Positions 47,091 through 54,571 of a stretch of 64,000 bases of DNA are shown in pieces; position 1 is the first letter of the stretch, and each line of letters starts with the position of its first letter. The stretch lies in the NCBI RefSeq assembly GCF_024347415.1, contig NZ_AP025477.1, forward strand, positions 1 to 64,000, written 5' to 3'. The notes beneath the pieces are model-generated. The model made no database searches. It saw only the letters and a list, made by a program, of their open reading frames with translations, and was not told the DNA's origin. The stretch comes from Vibrio crassostreae. GTDB taxonomy: Bacteria; Pseudomonadota; Gammaproteobacteria; Enterobacterales; Vibrionaceae. The position numbers were made by a program, and so were the translations under genes.

Positions 47091-47933
47091 TTATTTTTCA
47101 CTTTCTACTAGCCCTTTTACAAACCAACGCTGAAATACAACCACCACTAAAACGGGTGGCAACATAGCTAAAATCACCATGGCAAAAACATAGTCGTAGC
47201 GCGGTAAACTGGTTTCATTGATGTTGTTGAGTACTTGTTTGATGCCCATCACGATGGTGTTGTAGCCTTCGTCCGTGGTCATCATGATTGGCCACAAATA
47301 TTGGTTCCAACCCACCACAAACATGATGATGAAGATCGCGGCGATCATGGTTTTAGACAGTGGCAGTAAGATGTCGACAAAGAATCGAAACGGACCTGCG
47401 TTATCCAACTGTGCAGCTTCTAATAATTCATCGGGGATGGTTTTGAAGAACTGTCTAAAAAAGAAGGTTGCGGTGGCTGACGCGATCAGAGGTAGAATTA
47501 AACCTGTGTAGCTATTAAGCAGCCCAAGCCCAGCAACCACTTCATAAGATGGGATAATACGAACCTCTAGTGGCAGTAGCAGAGTGACGAAGATCAACCA
47601 GAACCACGCCGTGGCGTAAGGCAGTCTGAAATAGACCAAAGCAAACGCAGCCATCATTGAAATGATGATCTTGCCGATCGCAAAACCGAGTCCCATGATC
47701 ATCGAGTTGGCGATCATTTTGCTGGCGGTGACTTCACCACTAAAGCCCATGCTCTTGTTCCAAGCTTCGCTATAAATACTCGTAAAATTATCGCCCGGTA
47801 ACCACTGCAAACCTTCGCTGACAATGGTGTTCGGGTTATGAGTCGAACTGGCGAAGATCAGCCAGATAGGGACCAACATAAACAACATCCCAGCAATTAA
47901 AATTAGGTGGTCAGAGACCTTATTACTTTTCAT
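47091..47933 (-). CDS. ugpE: sn-glycerol-3-phosphate ABC transporter permease
   Basis: A 280-residue inner-membrane permease with six hydrophobic segments. The EAA loop that contacts the ATPase is EAAQLDNAGPFRFFVDILLPLSK. ATG at 47933 with AGGAG upstream matches the normal N-terminus and is preferred over 47951. It follows ugpA in the operon. Confidence 0.94.
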   Translation of the reverse strand: MKSNKVSDHLILIAGMLFMLVPIWLIFASSTHNPNTIVSEGLQWLPGDNFTSIYSEAWNKSMGFSGEVTASKMIANSMIMGLGFAIGKIIISMMAAFALVYFRLPYATAWFWLIFVTLLLPLEVRIIPSYEVVAGLGLLNSYTGLILPLIASATATFFFRQFFKTIPDELLEAAQLDNAGPFRFFVDILLPLSKTMIAAIFIIMFVVGWNQYLWPIMMTTDEGYNTIVMGIKQVLNNINETSLPRYDYVFAMVILAMLPPVLVVVVFQRWFVKGLVESEK

Positions 47934-47971
47934 GAACAACTCCTGTCGCATTAAAACCTAGCCGTGATGGG

Positions 47972-48853
47972 CTAGTAATGAACACGCTTTTCAACAACAC
48001 GAAACTGGATAAACGTGAGTGTCAGTACCAACAGCAACAACACAACCGATTGTGCCGAGCTGCCACCTAAATCTGCGCCAACAAAACCATCGCGATACAC
48101 CTTGTACACTAGCGAGGTTGTGCTCCCACCCGGGCCGCCATTGGTCATGGTGTCTATCACGCCAAAGGTTTCAAAGAACGAGTAGGTGAGGTTGATGACC
48201 AACAGGAAAAATCCAGTTGGTGCGAGTAGCGGGAAGGTAATCGTCCAGAAGCGTTTTGAATCGCTGACACAGTCCAACATCGCGGCTTCTTTTACCGCGT
48301 ACGAGATTGATTGAAGACCAGCCAGAAAGTAGATGAAATTCACTGAGACTTGCTTCCATACCGACACCAATATCAGAGCGAACGTGGCATCCACAGGATC
48401 GGTCTGGAAGCTGAAATCCCAACCCACCACCGCAAATATCTCCGTGAACACGCCAATGTGCGGGTTAAACAGGAAAGCACCGATAACACCTGCAATCGCG
48501 GGAGCAACGGCATATACCCAAGTGAGGGTGACTTTGTAAGCCCCTTGACCATGAATGATGTTGTCGGCTTTTACGGCGAGCAGCAGCGCCAACGCTAGTG
48601 ACAAGAAAGACACCACAACCGCGAACATCAGGGTGAAGCCAATCGAGCTTAGATACTCACTCGATTCGAATAACATTTGATAGTTCTCAAACCACACGAA
48701 GAGTGAAGAGGTGCCCCAAGGGTCTTCCAGCATAAAGGAGAGATACACCGCCTTTGCCGCCGGATAGATAAAGAAAACCGCGATGATGAGTATCTGAGGT
48801 GCCAAAAATAAGTAAGGCAGTGGAGAGTGAAAAAATTGCTGACGTCGTTCCAC
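47972..48853 (-). CDS. ugpA: sn-glycerol-3-phosphate ABC transporter permease
   Basis: A 293-residue permease with six hydrophobic segments and EAA loop KEAAMLDCVSDSKRFWTITFPLLAP. The open frame extends to 48964, but GTG at 48853 has GGGGA about 8 bases upstream and gives a length almost equal to E. coli UgpA (295), with PYLFLAPQ at the family position. It is separated from ugpB by a 240-base region containing a strong hairpin. Confidence 0.92.
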   Translation of the reverse strand: MERRQQFFHSPLPYLFLAPQILIIAVFFIYPAAKAVYLSFMLEDPWGTSSLFVWFENYQMLFESSEYLSSIGFTLMFAVVVSFLSLALALLLAVKADNIIHGQGAYKVTLTWVYAVAPAIAGVIGAFLFNPHIGVFTEIFAVVGWDFSFQTDPVDATFALILVSVWKQVSVNFIYFLAGLQSISYAVKEAAMLDCVSDSKRFWTITFPLLAPTGFFLLVINLTYSFFETFGVIDTMTNGGPGGSTTSLVYKVYRDGFVGADLGGSSAQSVVLLLLVLTLTFIQFRVVEKRVHY

Positions 48854-48972
48854 AGGGTAATCCCCAAATGAGTGGCGTGAACCACTGTTAGTTACCGTGA
48901 CCACTCGCGCTATAACAAGGCATGCTTCCAGTTGAGTTGTAGTTTTTGGAGCAAGAAATGGCATGAGTGAAG

Positions 48973-49036
48973 AATCTCCTCACGACTCGTCATCACTCTA
49001 TTGATTAAAGGTGACTGACAAGTAGTGAGGAGGATT
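48973..49036 (-). promoter_or_regulatory. Intercistronic hairpin between ugpB and ugpA
   Basis: AATCTCCTCACGACTCGTCA (48973-48992) pairs with TGACAAGTAGTGAGGAGGATT (49016-49036), with one bulge and a few mismatches, over a 23-base loop. There is no T run, so it is more likely a stability or processing element than a terminator. It could keep ugpB mRNA more abundant than the permease mRNA. Confidence 0.6.
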
Positions 49037-49096
49037 GAACTGCTTTATTTTATTAACAGAGCCAGTCCATGAAACATGGCTAGCCCATCTACCGAT

Positions 49097-50389
49097 CTAG
49101 TTCATGGTGCGAGCGAAACGTTTTAGTAGCTTGCTGCTTTCATCTTCTACTTTGTCTAGACTGTTCTCGACGCTAGAACGGTCAGCGAAGATGTTGTCGA
49201 ACTCACGATGCATCACTTCACGAATCTGAGGGTAGTAACCTAAGCGATAACCCTTAGTCCATTCGCCCGATTTTAGACTCAGCTGTTTAACGCCCACTTC
49301 TGCGTCGGGTTGTTCTTTGTAGTAGCCAGACTCTTTCGCTAGGTCATAAGCCGCTGTCGTTACCGGAACGTAGCCCGTGGTTTTGTGCCAGTAAACTTGA
49401 GTTTCAGGTTTGGTCAGGTAATCAAAGAATGCTGCGACACCTTTGTCTTGCTGTTGGTCGTGGCCATTCAGAGCAAACAAAGCCGCACCACCAATGAAGG
49501 TTAAGCCTGCGTCTGGGTTAACTGATTTCCAGTAGGGAAGGTAGGTGGTACCCAACTCAAAAGGTACGCGGTTACGTAAGCCGCCGAATGAACCAGAAGA
49601 ACCCATCCACATTGCCACTTCTTGGCGTTCGAAAGGTGTTTGGTTTGCATCCCAGTCGCTGCCGTAATACTTGTAGTAGCCCAAATCTGACCACTCTTTC
49701 ATCTTGCTGACGTGCATCATCATGTCTTTGGTGTTGAACATCAGTTTGGTCGATAGGCCGTCGTAGCCGTTGTTTTGGTCAGCGACTGGCAGATTGTGGC
49801 GAGACTTAAAGTTCTCGAACATGATCCACGGCGTCAGAGATTGAGAAAAGGCGATGTGACCTTCTGCTTTTAGCTTCTTAGCAACCACTTCGAGTTCTTC
49901 ATAAGTTTTAGGCGCTTCGGCTCCTAATTCTGCGAGAAGATCTTTGTTGTAGTAAAGAACCGGCGTCGAACTGTTGAAAGGCATACCAACCATCTTGCCT
50001 TGGTTGTCGGCATAGAAGTTACGAACGCCAGCTAGGTAGTCGTTTGAATTAAAGTTGTAGCCTGACTCAACCAGAATATCCTGTACCGGTTTCGCGACGC
50101 CTTTGGCGTTCATGATGGTTGCTGCGCCTGCATCGAAGACTTGAAGAATATTGGGTGCTTCACCTGCTCGGTATGCCGCGATACCCGCGGTTAAGGTCTC
50201 TGTGTATGAGCCCTTGTAGATTGGCGTGATTTCGTAATCATCTTGAGACGCATTAAAGTCGGTCGCAATTTTGTTTACTGTTTCTCCAAGCTGGCCGCCC
50301 ATTGCGTGCCACCAAGTGACTTGAGTCGTTGCGAACGCTGGCATTGCCGTTGTCGCGGAAAGAACGCCTGCCAAAATTAGCTTATTCAT
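49097..50389 (-). CDS. ugpB: sn-glycerol-3-phosphate-binding periplasmic protein
   Basis: A 430-residue exported substrate-binding protein. The signal peptide is MNKLILAGVLSATTAMPAFA. The mature part begins TTQVTWWHAMGGQLGE, the start of family-1 binding proteins for glycerol-3-phosphate and glycerophosphodiesters. ATG at 50389 with AGGAAA upstream is preferred over 50515. It is the first gene of the ugpBAECQ operon. Confidence 0.93.
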   Translation of the reverse strand: MNKLILAGVLSATTAMPAFATTQVTWWHAMGGQLGETVNKIATDFNASQDDYEITPIYKGSYTETLTAGIAAYRAGEAPNILQVFDAGAATIMNAKGVAKPVQDILVESGYNFNSNDYLAGVRNFYADNQGKMVGMPFNSSTPVLYYNKDLLAELGAEAPKTYEELEVVAKKLKAEGHIAFSQSLTPWIMFENFKSRHNLPVADQNNGYDGLSTKLMFNTKDMMMHVSKMKEWSDLGYYKYYGSDWDANQTPFERQEVAMWMGSSGSFGGLRNRVPFELGTTYLPYWKSVNPDAGLTFIGGAALFALNGHDQQQDKGVAAFFDYLTKPETQVYWHKTTGYVPVTTAAYDLAKESGYYKEQPDAEVGVKQLSLKSGEWTKGYRLGYYPQIREVMHREFDNIFADRSSVENSLDKVEDESSKLLKRFARTMN

Positions 50390-50508
50390 CTTCGTTTCCT
50401 TTTGGATGAAATCGATATCGAGGTATTGGATTAGAGTTTTAACGAGACAGTAGGGGTGTCGTTTGAAGCTATCTTGAACAGGACGTATTTCACTTACGTG
50501 GCTAAACC

Positions 50509-50526
50509 GTTTCACTGATATGAAAG
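50509..50526 (-). promoter_or_regulatory. Weak Pho-box-like site upstream of ugpB
   Basis: On the minus strand CTTTCATATCAGTGAAAC agrees with the Pho box consensus (two CTGTCAT-type repeats with a 4-base gap) at about 12 of 18 positions. E. coli ugp is PhoB-controlled, which makes this reasonable, but the match is weak. Confidence 0.3.
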
Positions 50527-50631
50527 ATTCATTTCGATTTCATTTAAGAGAAAAGTTATTGATAGTTTTGATATTTACTGTGTGCGGTTTTTAAGAGGTT
50601 TGTTGTTCAATGCTCGCTCAATATTTGTTCA

Positions 50632-50660
50632 ATAAAAAAGCCTCTCGAAGGAGAGGCTTT
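50632..50660 (-). terminator. Terminator of the 2OG-Fe(II) oxygenase gene
   Basis: On the minus strand AAGCCTCTC pairs with GAGAGGCTT, followed by TTTTATT. It lies about 35 bases after the oxygenase stop codon. Confidence 0.88.
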
Positions 50661-50694
50661 GAATAAGCTAGAGCTTGTAAAAATCAGCTCAGTT

Positions 50695-51297
50695 CTAGTG
50701 TGCGATATCGAGTTGGTTGTCTTTCACGCCGTTAATGCGGAACCAACCTGCAATACTGAATCGCTCTGTGTTTGTCGGCAGTACCTCATGTGGGAACTGT
50801 TCAGACAAGAACACGAATAAGCGGCCTGACTTTGGTGGAATGGTAGCGATGTGATTGTCTTTTAGATCGTAAACCACAAGCTCACCCGCGTCTTCTTCTG
50901 TCCACTCATCATTCATGTAGAACACGGTAGTCAGGCGGCGGTTTTCATTGCCTTTGAAGCAGTCTAAGTGTTTTTGGTAGAAGTCGCCTTTTTCGTATTT
51001 AGCAAAGTGCGCTTCGTACTCGAACAGACCCAAAAAGAACGCTTTGTTTGCTTCTAAACGAATTTGCTCCATCTTGTCTAGGAACAGAGAAGCTGGCTCG
51101 CCCATGTCGCGGCGCACCCACTGAATTTTGTCACTACGAATGGTCGACTCTCGCGTTACTTCATCGTTACGGCCAATCCTAGCCTTTTTCCAGTTCTCTG
51201 GAATGCAATCCCTCAATGCCACTACTTCTTCATGCGTTAAGAAGTCATCCCAAACAAAGTAACCTTGGGTAGAAAGAGCATCGATTAATTGGTTCAT
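50695..51297 (-). CDS. 2OG-Fe(II) oxygenase (prolyl-hydroxylase-like)
   Basis: A 200-residue dioxygenase of the P4H/SM-20 fold. Iron ligands are His110 and Asp112 (QKHLDCF) and His170 (FPHEVLP); Arg179 in ERFSIAGWFR binds 2-oxoglutarate. Bacterial relatives hydroxylate proteins such as EF-Tu or ribosomal proteins, but the target here is unknown. ATG at 51297 is chosen over a GTG at 51306. Single gene with its own terminator. Confidence 0.88.
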   Translation of the reverse strand: MNQLIDALSTQGYFVWDDFLTHEEVVALRDCIPENWKKARIGRNDEVTRESTIRSDKIQWVRRDMGEPASLFLDKMEQIRLEANKAFFLGLFEYEAHFAKYEKGDFYQKHLDCFKGNENRRLTTVFYMNDEWTEEDAGELVVYDLKDNHIATIPPKSGRLFVFLSEQFPHEVLPTNTERFSIAGWFRINGVKDNQLDIAH

Positions 51298-51677
51298 GTA
51301 TAGCACTCAGACAATAAATTAGAAGCGCATATATAGTCCTAATAACTCAGGGCAACAAATCACATGTTTTGTCGTCACGATAAATAGTGTTGGTAGCTTG
51401 AATCGTATGGCTTATATAGCAAGGTTTACGGCAATGCAGGCATTCAATAATGCTGAAAATATCGGATTAAATTGATGCTTATCTTTGGAATGTGTACTCA
51501 TTGTTCTGAGTTGAATGGGATTTGAGTAACATTGGATTTGAGTAATGTAGTGGATACCAATCAAAATCTTGATTCGAGCTATCTATCTGGTTTTAGATTG
51601 TTGTTTTTAACAAAATGATCACAATTGATGGTGAGTTTGCTATTGTATAGGTCTGACCAGTTGGTTTATCACAAGGA
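51298..51677. other. Intergenic region between oxygenase and MBL genes
   Basis: About 380 bases containing two promoters. A 13-base sequence GGATTTGAGTAA(C/T) occurs twice at a 16-base period (51518-51530 and 51534-51546). No ORF or RNA gene was recognised. Confidence 0.55.
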
Positions 51678-51683
51678 GTGGGT

Positions 51684-52472
51684 TTGCAGCTGCATACCAT
51701 CAAAGGCTATATCCAAGACATGTATCTCGTAGAGTATCCCGATAGGTTGCTGCTACTTGATGGTGCGTGCCGTGCGGATATTCCTCACCTTAGGGCTTTC
51801 ATTGAAGATGAGCTTGGCCGTGAGTGTAGCGACTTACATACTGTGGTTGTGACACACATGCATCCCGATCACGCAGGGGCCGCGCACAAGCTCAGAAAGC
51901 TAACGAACTGTAACTTGGTGGCAGCAAACCGAGACAAAGACTGGTATCACGGTATTGATGGCATCTTGATGCATTTGACGGATCTGGCGCTGGCACGATG
52001 GATGGCGAATCGCTTAGGGAAGCCTAAAGCAAACCTATGGTATTCGAGGAAGTTAAAGCCGGACTACAAGCTTTCAGATGGGGATAGTATTCCGGGGTTT
52101 GATGATTGGTTAGTTCTTGAAACTCCGGGTCATACTGACCGAGATCTTTCGGTTTATTGCCCATCTCACAGTATTGCTTATGTAGCAGACCTCATGGTGG
52201 AGGTGAAAAAGAAACTGATTCCGCCTTTCCCTATCTTTCACCCTAACAAGTACCGAGAATCAGTATCTCGAATCTATGACATGCAACTGGATACCTTGCT
52301 GGTTGCGCATGGAGGACAAGTCAATTTTAGTCAGACAGCCTTTGAACACTTATTGATGAGTGCTCCAAGAAGACCTGTGACGCATTGGCGGGTAACCAAA
52401 ATCAAAGCCAAGAAACTGCTGTTATCGATTTGGCGTTTTGGTTTTCAGTCTCATGGTAAATCTAAGAAATAG
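51684..52472 (+). CDS. MBL fold metallo-hydrolase
   Basis: A 262-residue metallo-beta-lactamase-fold hydrolase. The metal motif is VVVTHMHPDHAGAAH near residues 54-68, then ETPGHTDRDLSVY (His) near 151-163 and the late Asp/His region VADLMVE and VAHGGQVN. TTG at 51684 has AAGGAG 5 bases upstream; GTG at 51678 overlaps that ribosome site and is less likely. Substrate unknown. A bidirectional terminator follows. Confidence 0.88.
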   Translation: MQLHTIKGYIQDMYLVEYPDRLLLLDGACRADIPHLRAFIEDELGRECSDLHTVVVTHMHPDHAGAAHKLRKLTNCNLVAANRDKDWYHGIDGILMHLTDLALARWMANRLGKPKANLWYSRKLKPDYKLSDGDSIPGFDDWLVLETPGHTDRDLSVYCPSHSIAYVADLMVEVKKKLIPPFPIFHPNKYRESVSRIYDMQLDTLLVAHGGQVNFSQTAFEHLLMSAPRRPVTHWRVTKIKAKKLLLSIWRFGFQSHGKSKK

Positions 52473-52519
52473 ATAAGCTCAAAGTAAGATCGGCAACTCG
52501 AAATTAAAGAATAGAACGC

Positions 52520-52550
52520 AATAAGGCCAGTCATGAGACTGGCCTTATAT
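52520..52550. terminator. Bidirectional terminator
   Basis: AATAAGGCCAGTC pairs with GACTGGCCTTATT over a 4-base loop, between convergent MBL and rimB genes. Confidence 0.75.
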
Positions 52551-52601
52551 CGTTGTGACTAACTTTAGCTATAACCTGTGGAGCGGTTACGATGACTCGG
52601 A

Positions 52602-53030
52602 TTAGTGAGTTAGCAGGAATTCACCCGCTGGATCAACAATCACTTTGTCACTCATGCCTTGACGACCAAGCAACATCATATAAGTCATATCTTGACGGTT
52701 GCTTAGCGTGATATCGATAGGCCATTCCTGACCACCCATTTTTAGCATGGTTTCAATCACACAACGGTGTTCAACTTCGCCGTTAGATGATTTGATTTTC
52801 TTACTTGTTTTCAGCTTCGCTTTGCAGCGCACAGTCTCTTCTAGGTGGTACACATCTGGATGAAGATCGAATTCCACGAAGTTCTCACCGTCTGTTTTTA
52901 CACATAGTAGATTGTCTACGTGTAGAGAAGAGGTTTTAGCCCCTGTATCAACACGTGTATGTAGTCCAGTTATCCCTAACTCTGGTAAGCAAAGTGCTTC
53001 AGTATTCCCTATGATCATTTTATTGTTCAT
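52602..53030 (-). CDS. rimB: RimB-like retropepsin-fold protease
   Basis: A 142-residue protein of the family often labelled ATP-dependent zinc protease (PF05618), which actually has a retropepsin-like fold. The active-site motif is RVDTGAKTSSLHV (Asp-Thr-Gly), with LGRQGM near the end. In Pseudomonas, RimB works with RimK to adjust glutamate tails on ribosomal protein S6. ATG at 53030 has GGA upstream. The rimK gene is 32 bases away on the same strand, upstream of it. Confidence 0.85.
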   Translation of the reverse strand: MNNKMIIGNTEALCLPELGITGLHTRVDTGAKTSSLHVDNLLCVKTDGENFVEFDLHPDVYHLEETVRCKAKLKTSKKIKSSNGEVEHRCVIETMLKMGGQEWPIDITLSNRQDMTYMMLLGRQGMSDKVIVDPAGEFLLTH

Positions 53031-53062
53031 ATCATTTCCAATCATGAGTTAACGGTGTTAAA

Positions 53063-53968
53063 TCAGCCTTTGCCACGAGTACGGTTAGCGTTTGGTTTTG
53101 CATTTTTCTCGATGAATTCGAAAATCATGTCTGCTACATCTTTACCTGTCGCTTTCTCGATACCTTCTAGGCCAGGAGAAGAGTTCACTTCCATTACAAC
53201 AGGGCCATTCTTAGATTGTAGAATATCTACACCACATAGGTTTAAACCCATGATTTTCGCAGCATTGATTGCTGTAGCGCGCTCTTCTTTGGTTAGTTTA
53301 ACCAGTTGAGCTGTACCGCCACGGTGCAGGTTAGAGCGGAATTCACCCTCACCAGCTTGACGCTTCATCGCTGCAATTACTTTGTTGCCAACAACAAAAC
53401 AACGGATGTCTGCGCCATTTGCTTCTTCAATGAACTCTTGAACCAAGATGTTCGCTTTTAGGCCCATGAATGCTTCGATAACGCTTTCTGCTGCTTTGTT
53501 TGTTTCTGCTAGTACAACGCCGATCCCTTGAGTGCCTTCAAGAAGCTTGATAACCAGTGGCGCGCCACCTACGTTTTTGATCAAGTCTTGAATCTTGTCT
53601 GGGCGGCTAGCGAAACCTGTTTTTGGTAAGCCAATACCTTTACGAGACAACAGTTGTAGTGAGCGCAGTTTGTCGCGAGAACGACTGATTGCTACTGACT
53701 CATTGATACAAAAAGTGCCCATCATTTCGAATTGGCGAACAACCGCAGTTCCGTAAAAGGTAATGGAAGCGCCAATACGTGGAATAACAGCATCGTATTG
53801 AGGTAGCTCTTCACCCATGTAGCGAATCTTCGGATTGTTACTCGCGATATCTATATCACAGTGCAGCGTGTCGATAACATCGACCTGGTGACCACGTGCT
53901 TCTCCAGCCGCTTTTAAGCGAGAAGTAGAGTATAGATTTTCGTTGCGAGAAAGAATTGCGATACGCAT
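53063..53968 (-). CDS. rimK: Ribosomal protein S6-L-glutamate ligase
   Basis: A 301-residue ATP-grasp ligase that adds glutamate residues to the C-terminus of ribosomal protein S6. Family features are [19 protein letters not shown] at the start, LPKTGFA and [19 protein letters not shown] for ATP binding, and [25 protein letters not shown] for Mg2+ and catalysis. It is transcribed with rimB directly downstream. Confidence 0.95.
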   Translation of the reverse strand: MRIAILSRNENLYSTSRLKAAGEARGHQVDVIDTLHCDIDIASNNPKIRYMGEELPQYDAVIPRIGASITFYGTAVVRQFEMMGTFCINESVAISRSRDKLRSLQLLSRKGIGLPKTGFASRPDKIQDLIKNVGGAPLVIKLLEGTQGIGVVLAETNKAAESVIEAFMGLKANILVQEFIEEANGADIRCFVVGNKVIAAMKRQAGEGEFRSNLHRGGTAQLVKLTKEERATAINAAKIMGLNLCGVDILQSKNGPVVMEVNSSPGLEGIEKATGKDVADMIFEFIEKNAKPNANRTRGKG

Positions 53969-54182
53969 GGCGTTTCCTTAGTTAATACCTGATTGGTAAC
54001 TGCAAATAAATTAGTTGTTAGCTGAGCTTTCAGTTATTTCTGAGGCTCCTTGCTTGCTTCGGGGCGAACCTTAAGGCTTTTCGCTTAACTAAGAAAACGA
54101 ATTAAATTTGTCGAGTCGACAACAGAAATTTATCGGATGTGTGAGTGATTGGTACAACTGGGTTGAGAGGGGATTTGGAATG

Positions 54183-54246
54183 GAAAAGCGAGTTGAGACC
54201 TAACTCATATTGGGGGTAGGAGCATATTAGGTTGTGCTCAACTCGC
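54183..54246 (-). terminator. Long Rho-independent terminator of the candidate SgrS/SgrT-like RNA
   Basis: On the minus strand GCGAGTTGAG (54246-54237) pairs perfectly with CTCAACTCGC (54197-54188), and inside it ACCTAA pairs with TTAGGT. The loop carries CTCCTACCCCC, which is complementary to Shine-Dalgarno sequences. A short T run (TTTT) follows. No T run exists on the plus strand, so it serves the minus-strand transcript. Confidence 0.75.
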
Positions 54247-54270
54247 GTTAACTCGGTGCTAAAAAGTGTA

Positions 54271-54369
54271 CTAATAACGCCAGTTACATAGCTCTATAAG
54301 TGTTCGTAGTGCTTCTCTTTCGAGCTTGCTACAGGTGCTTTTTAACTTATTAAGATAGTATTTTCTCAT
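54271..54369 (-). CDS. 32-residue SgrT-like small protein (candidate)
   Basis: A 32-codon frame from ATG 54369 to TAG 54271, followed after about 25 bases by a long terminator. The peptide begins MRKYYLNKLKSTCSKL and ends LRTLIELCNWRY. E. coli SgrT as I remember it begins MRQFYQHYFTATAKL and has LTMLEGLMQW; shared points are MR-x-(F/Y)-Y, T-x-x-KL and L-x-x-L-x-x-L-x-x-W. It is divergent from an SgrR-family gene, the same arrangement as sgrS/sgrR in enterics. SgrT inhibits the PtsG glucose transporter. The likeness is judged by eye only; the ribosome site (GAGAAG) is weak. Confidence 0.5.
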   Translation of the reverse strand: MRKYYLNKLKSTCSKLEREALRTLIELCNWRY

Positions 54370-54571
54370 GATGATTACTTCTCTTGTATTAGGCTTTGGT
54401 GGGAACTCAACATTCCCTGCTGACCCATTAATTATGGTTGTTTAATAGGAAGTAATAAACAGATGGGTTTTTAATGGGGTGTTCCTGTTTTTGACTTTTA
54501 TCGTCACTCAAAGACAAATGTGTTTTATAATCGGCTTTATGAGGAAGGGTTATTTCTAAAAGGTTCATTAT

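Larger units (their letters stand above)
54183..54420 (-). ncRNA. Candidate SgrS-like RNA containing the small ORF
   Basis: A minus-strand transcript is proposed from somewhere near 54400-54450 to the terminator at 54183. The 5' end is not fixed; possible -10 sequences lie near 54395-54440. It would be about 210-260 nt, containing the SgrT-like ORF and a hairpin with a C-rich loop (CTCCTACCCCC). In enterics, SgrS pairs with ptsG mRNA under SgrR control. Complementarity to Vibrio ptsG was not tested. Confidence 0.4.

Noticed and set aside
51518..51546. 16-base-period direct repeat as a regulatory array
   Set aside because: Only two units, of low complexity, with no known binding pattern; recorded only within the intergenic entry.
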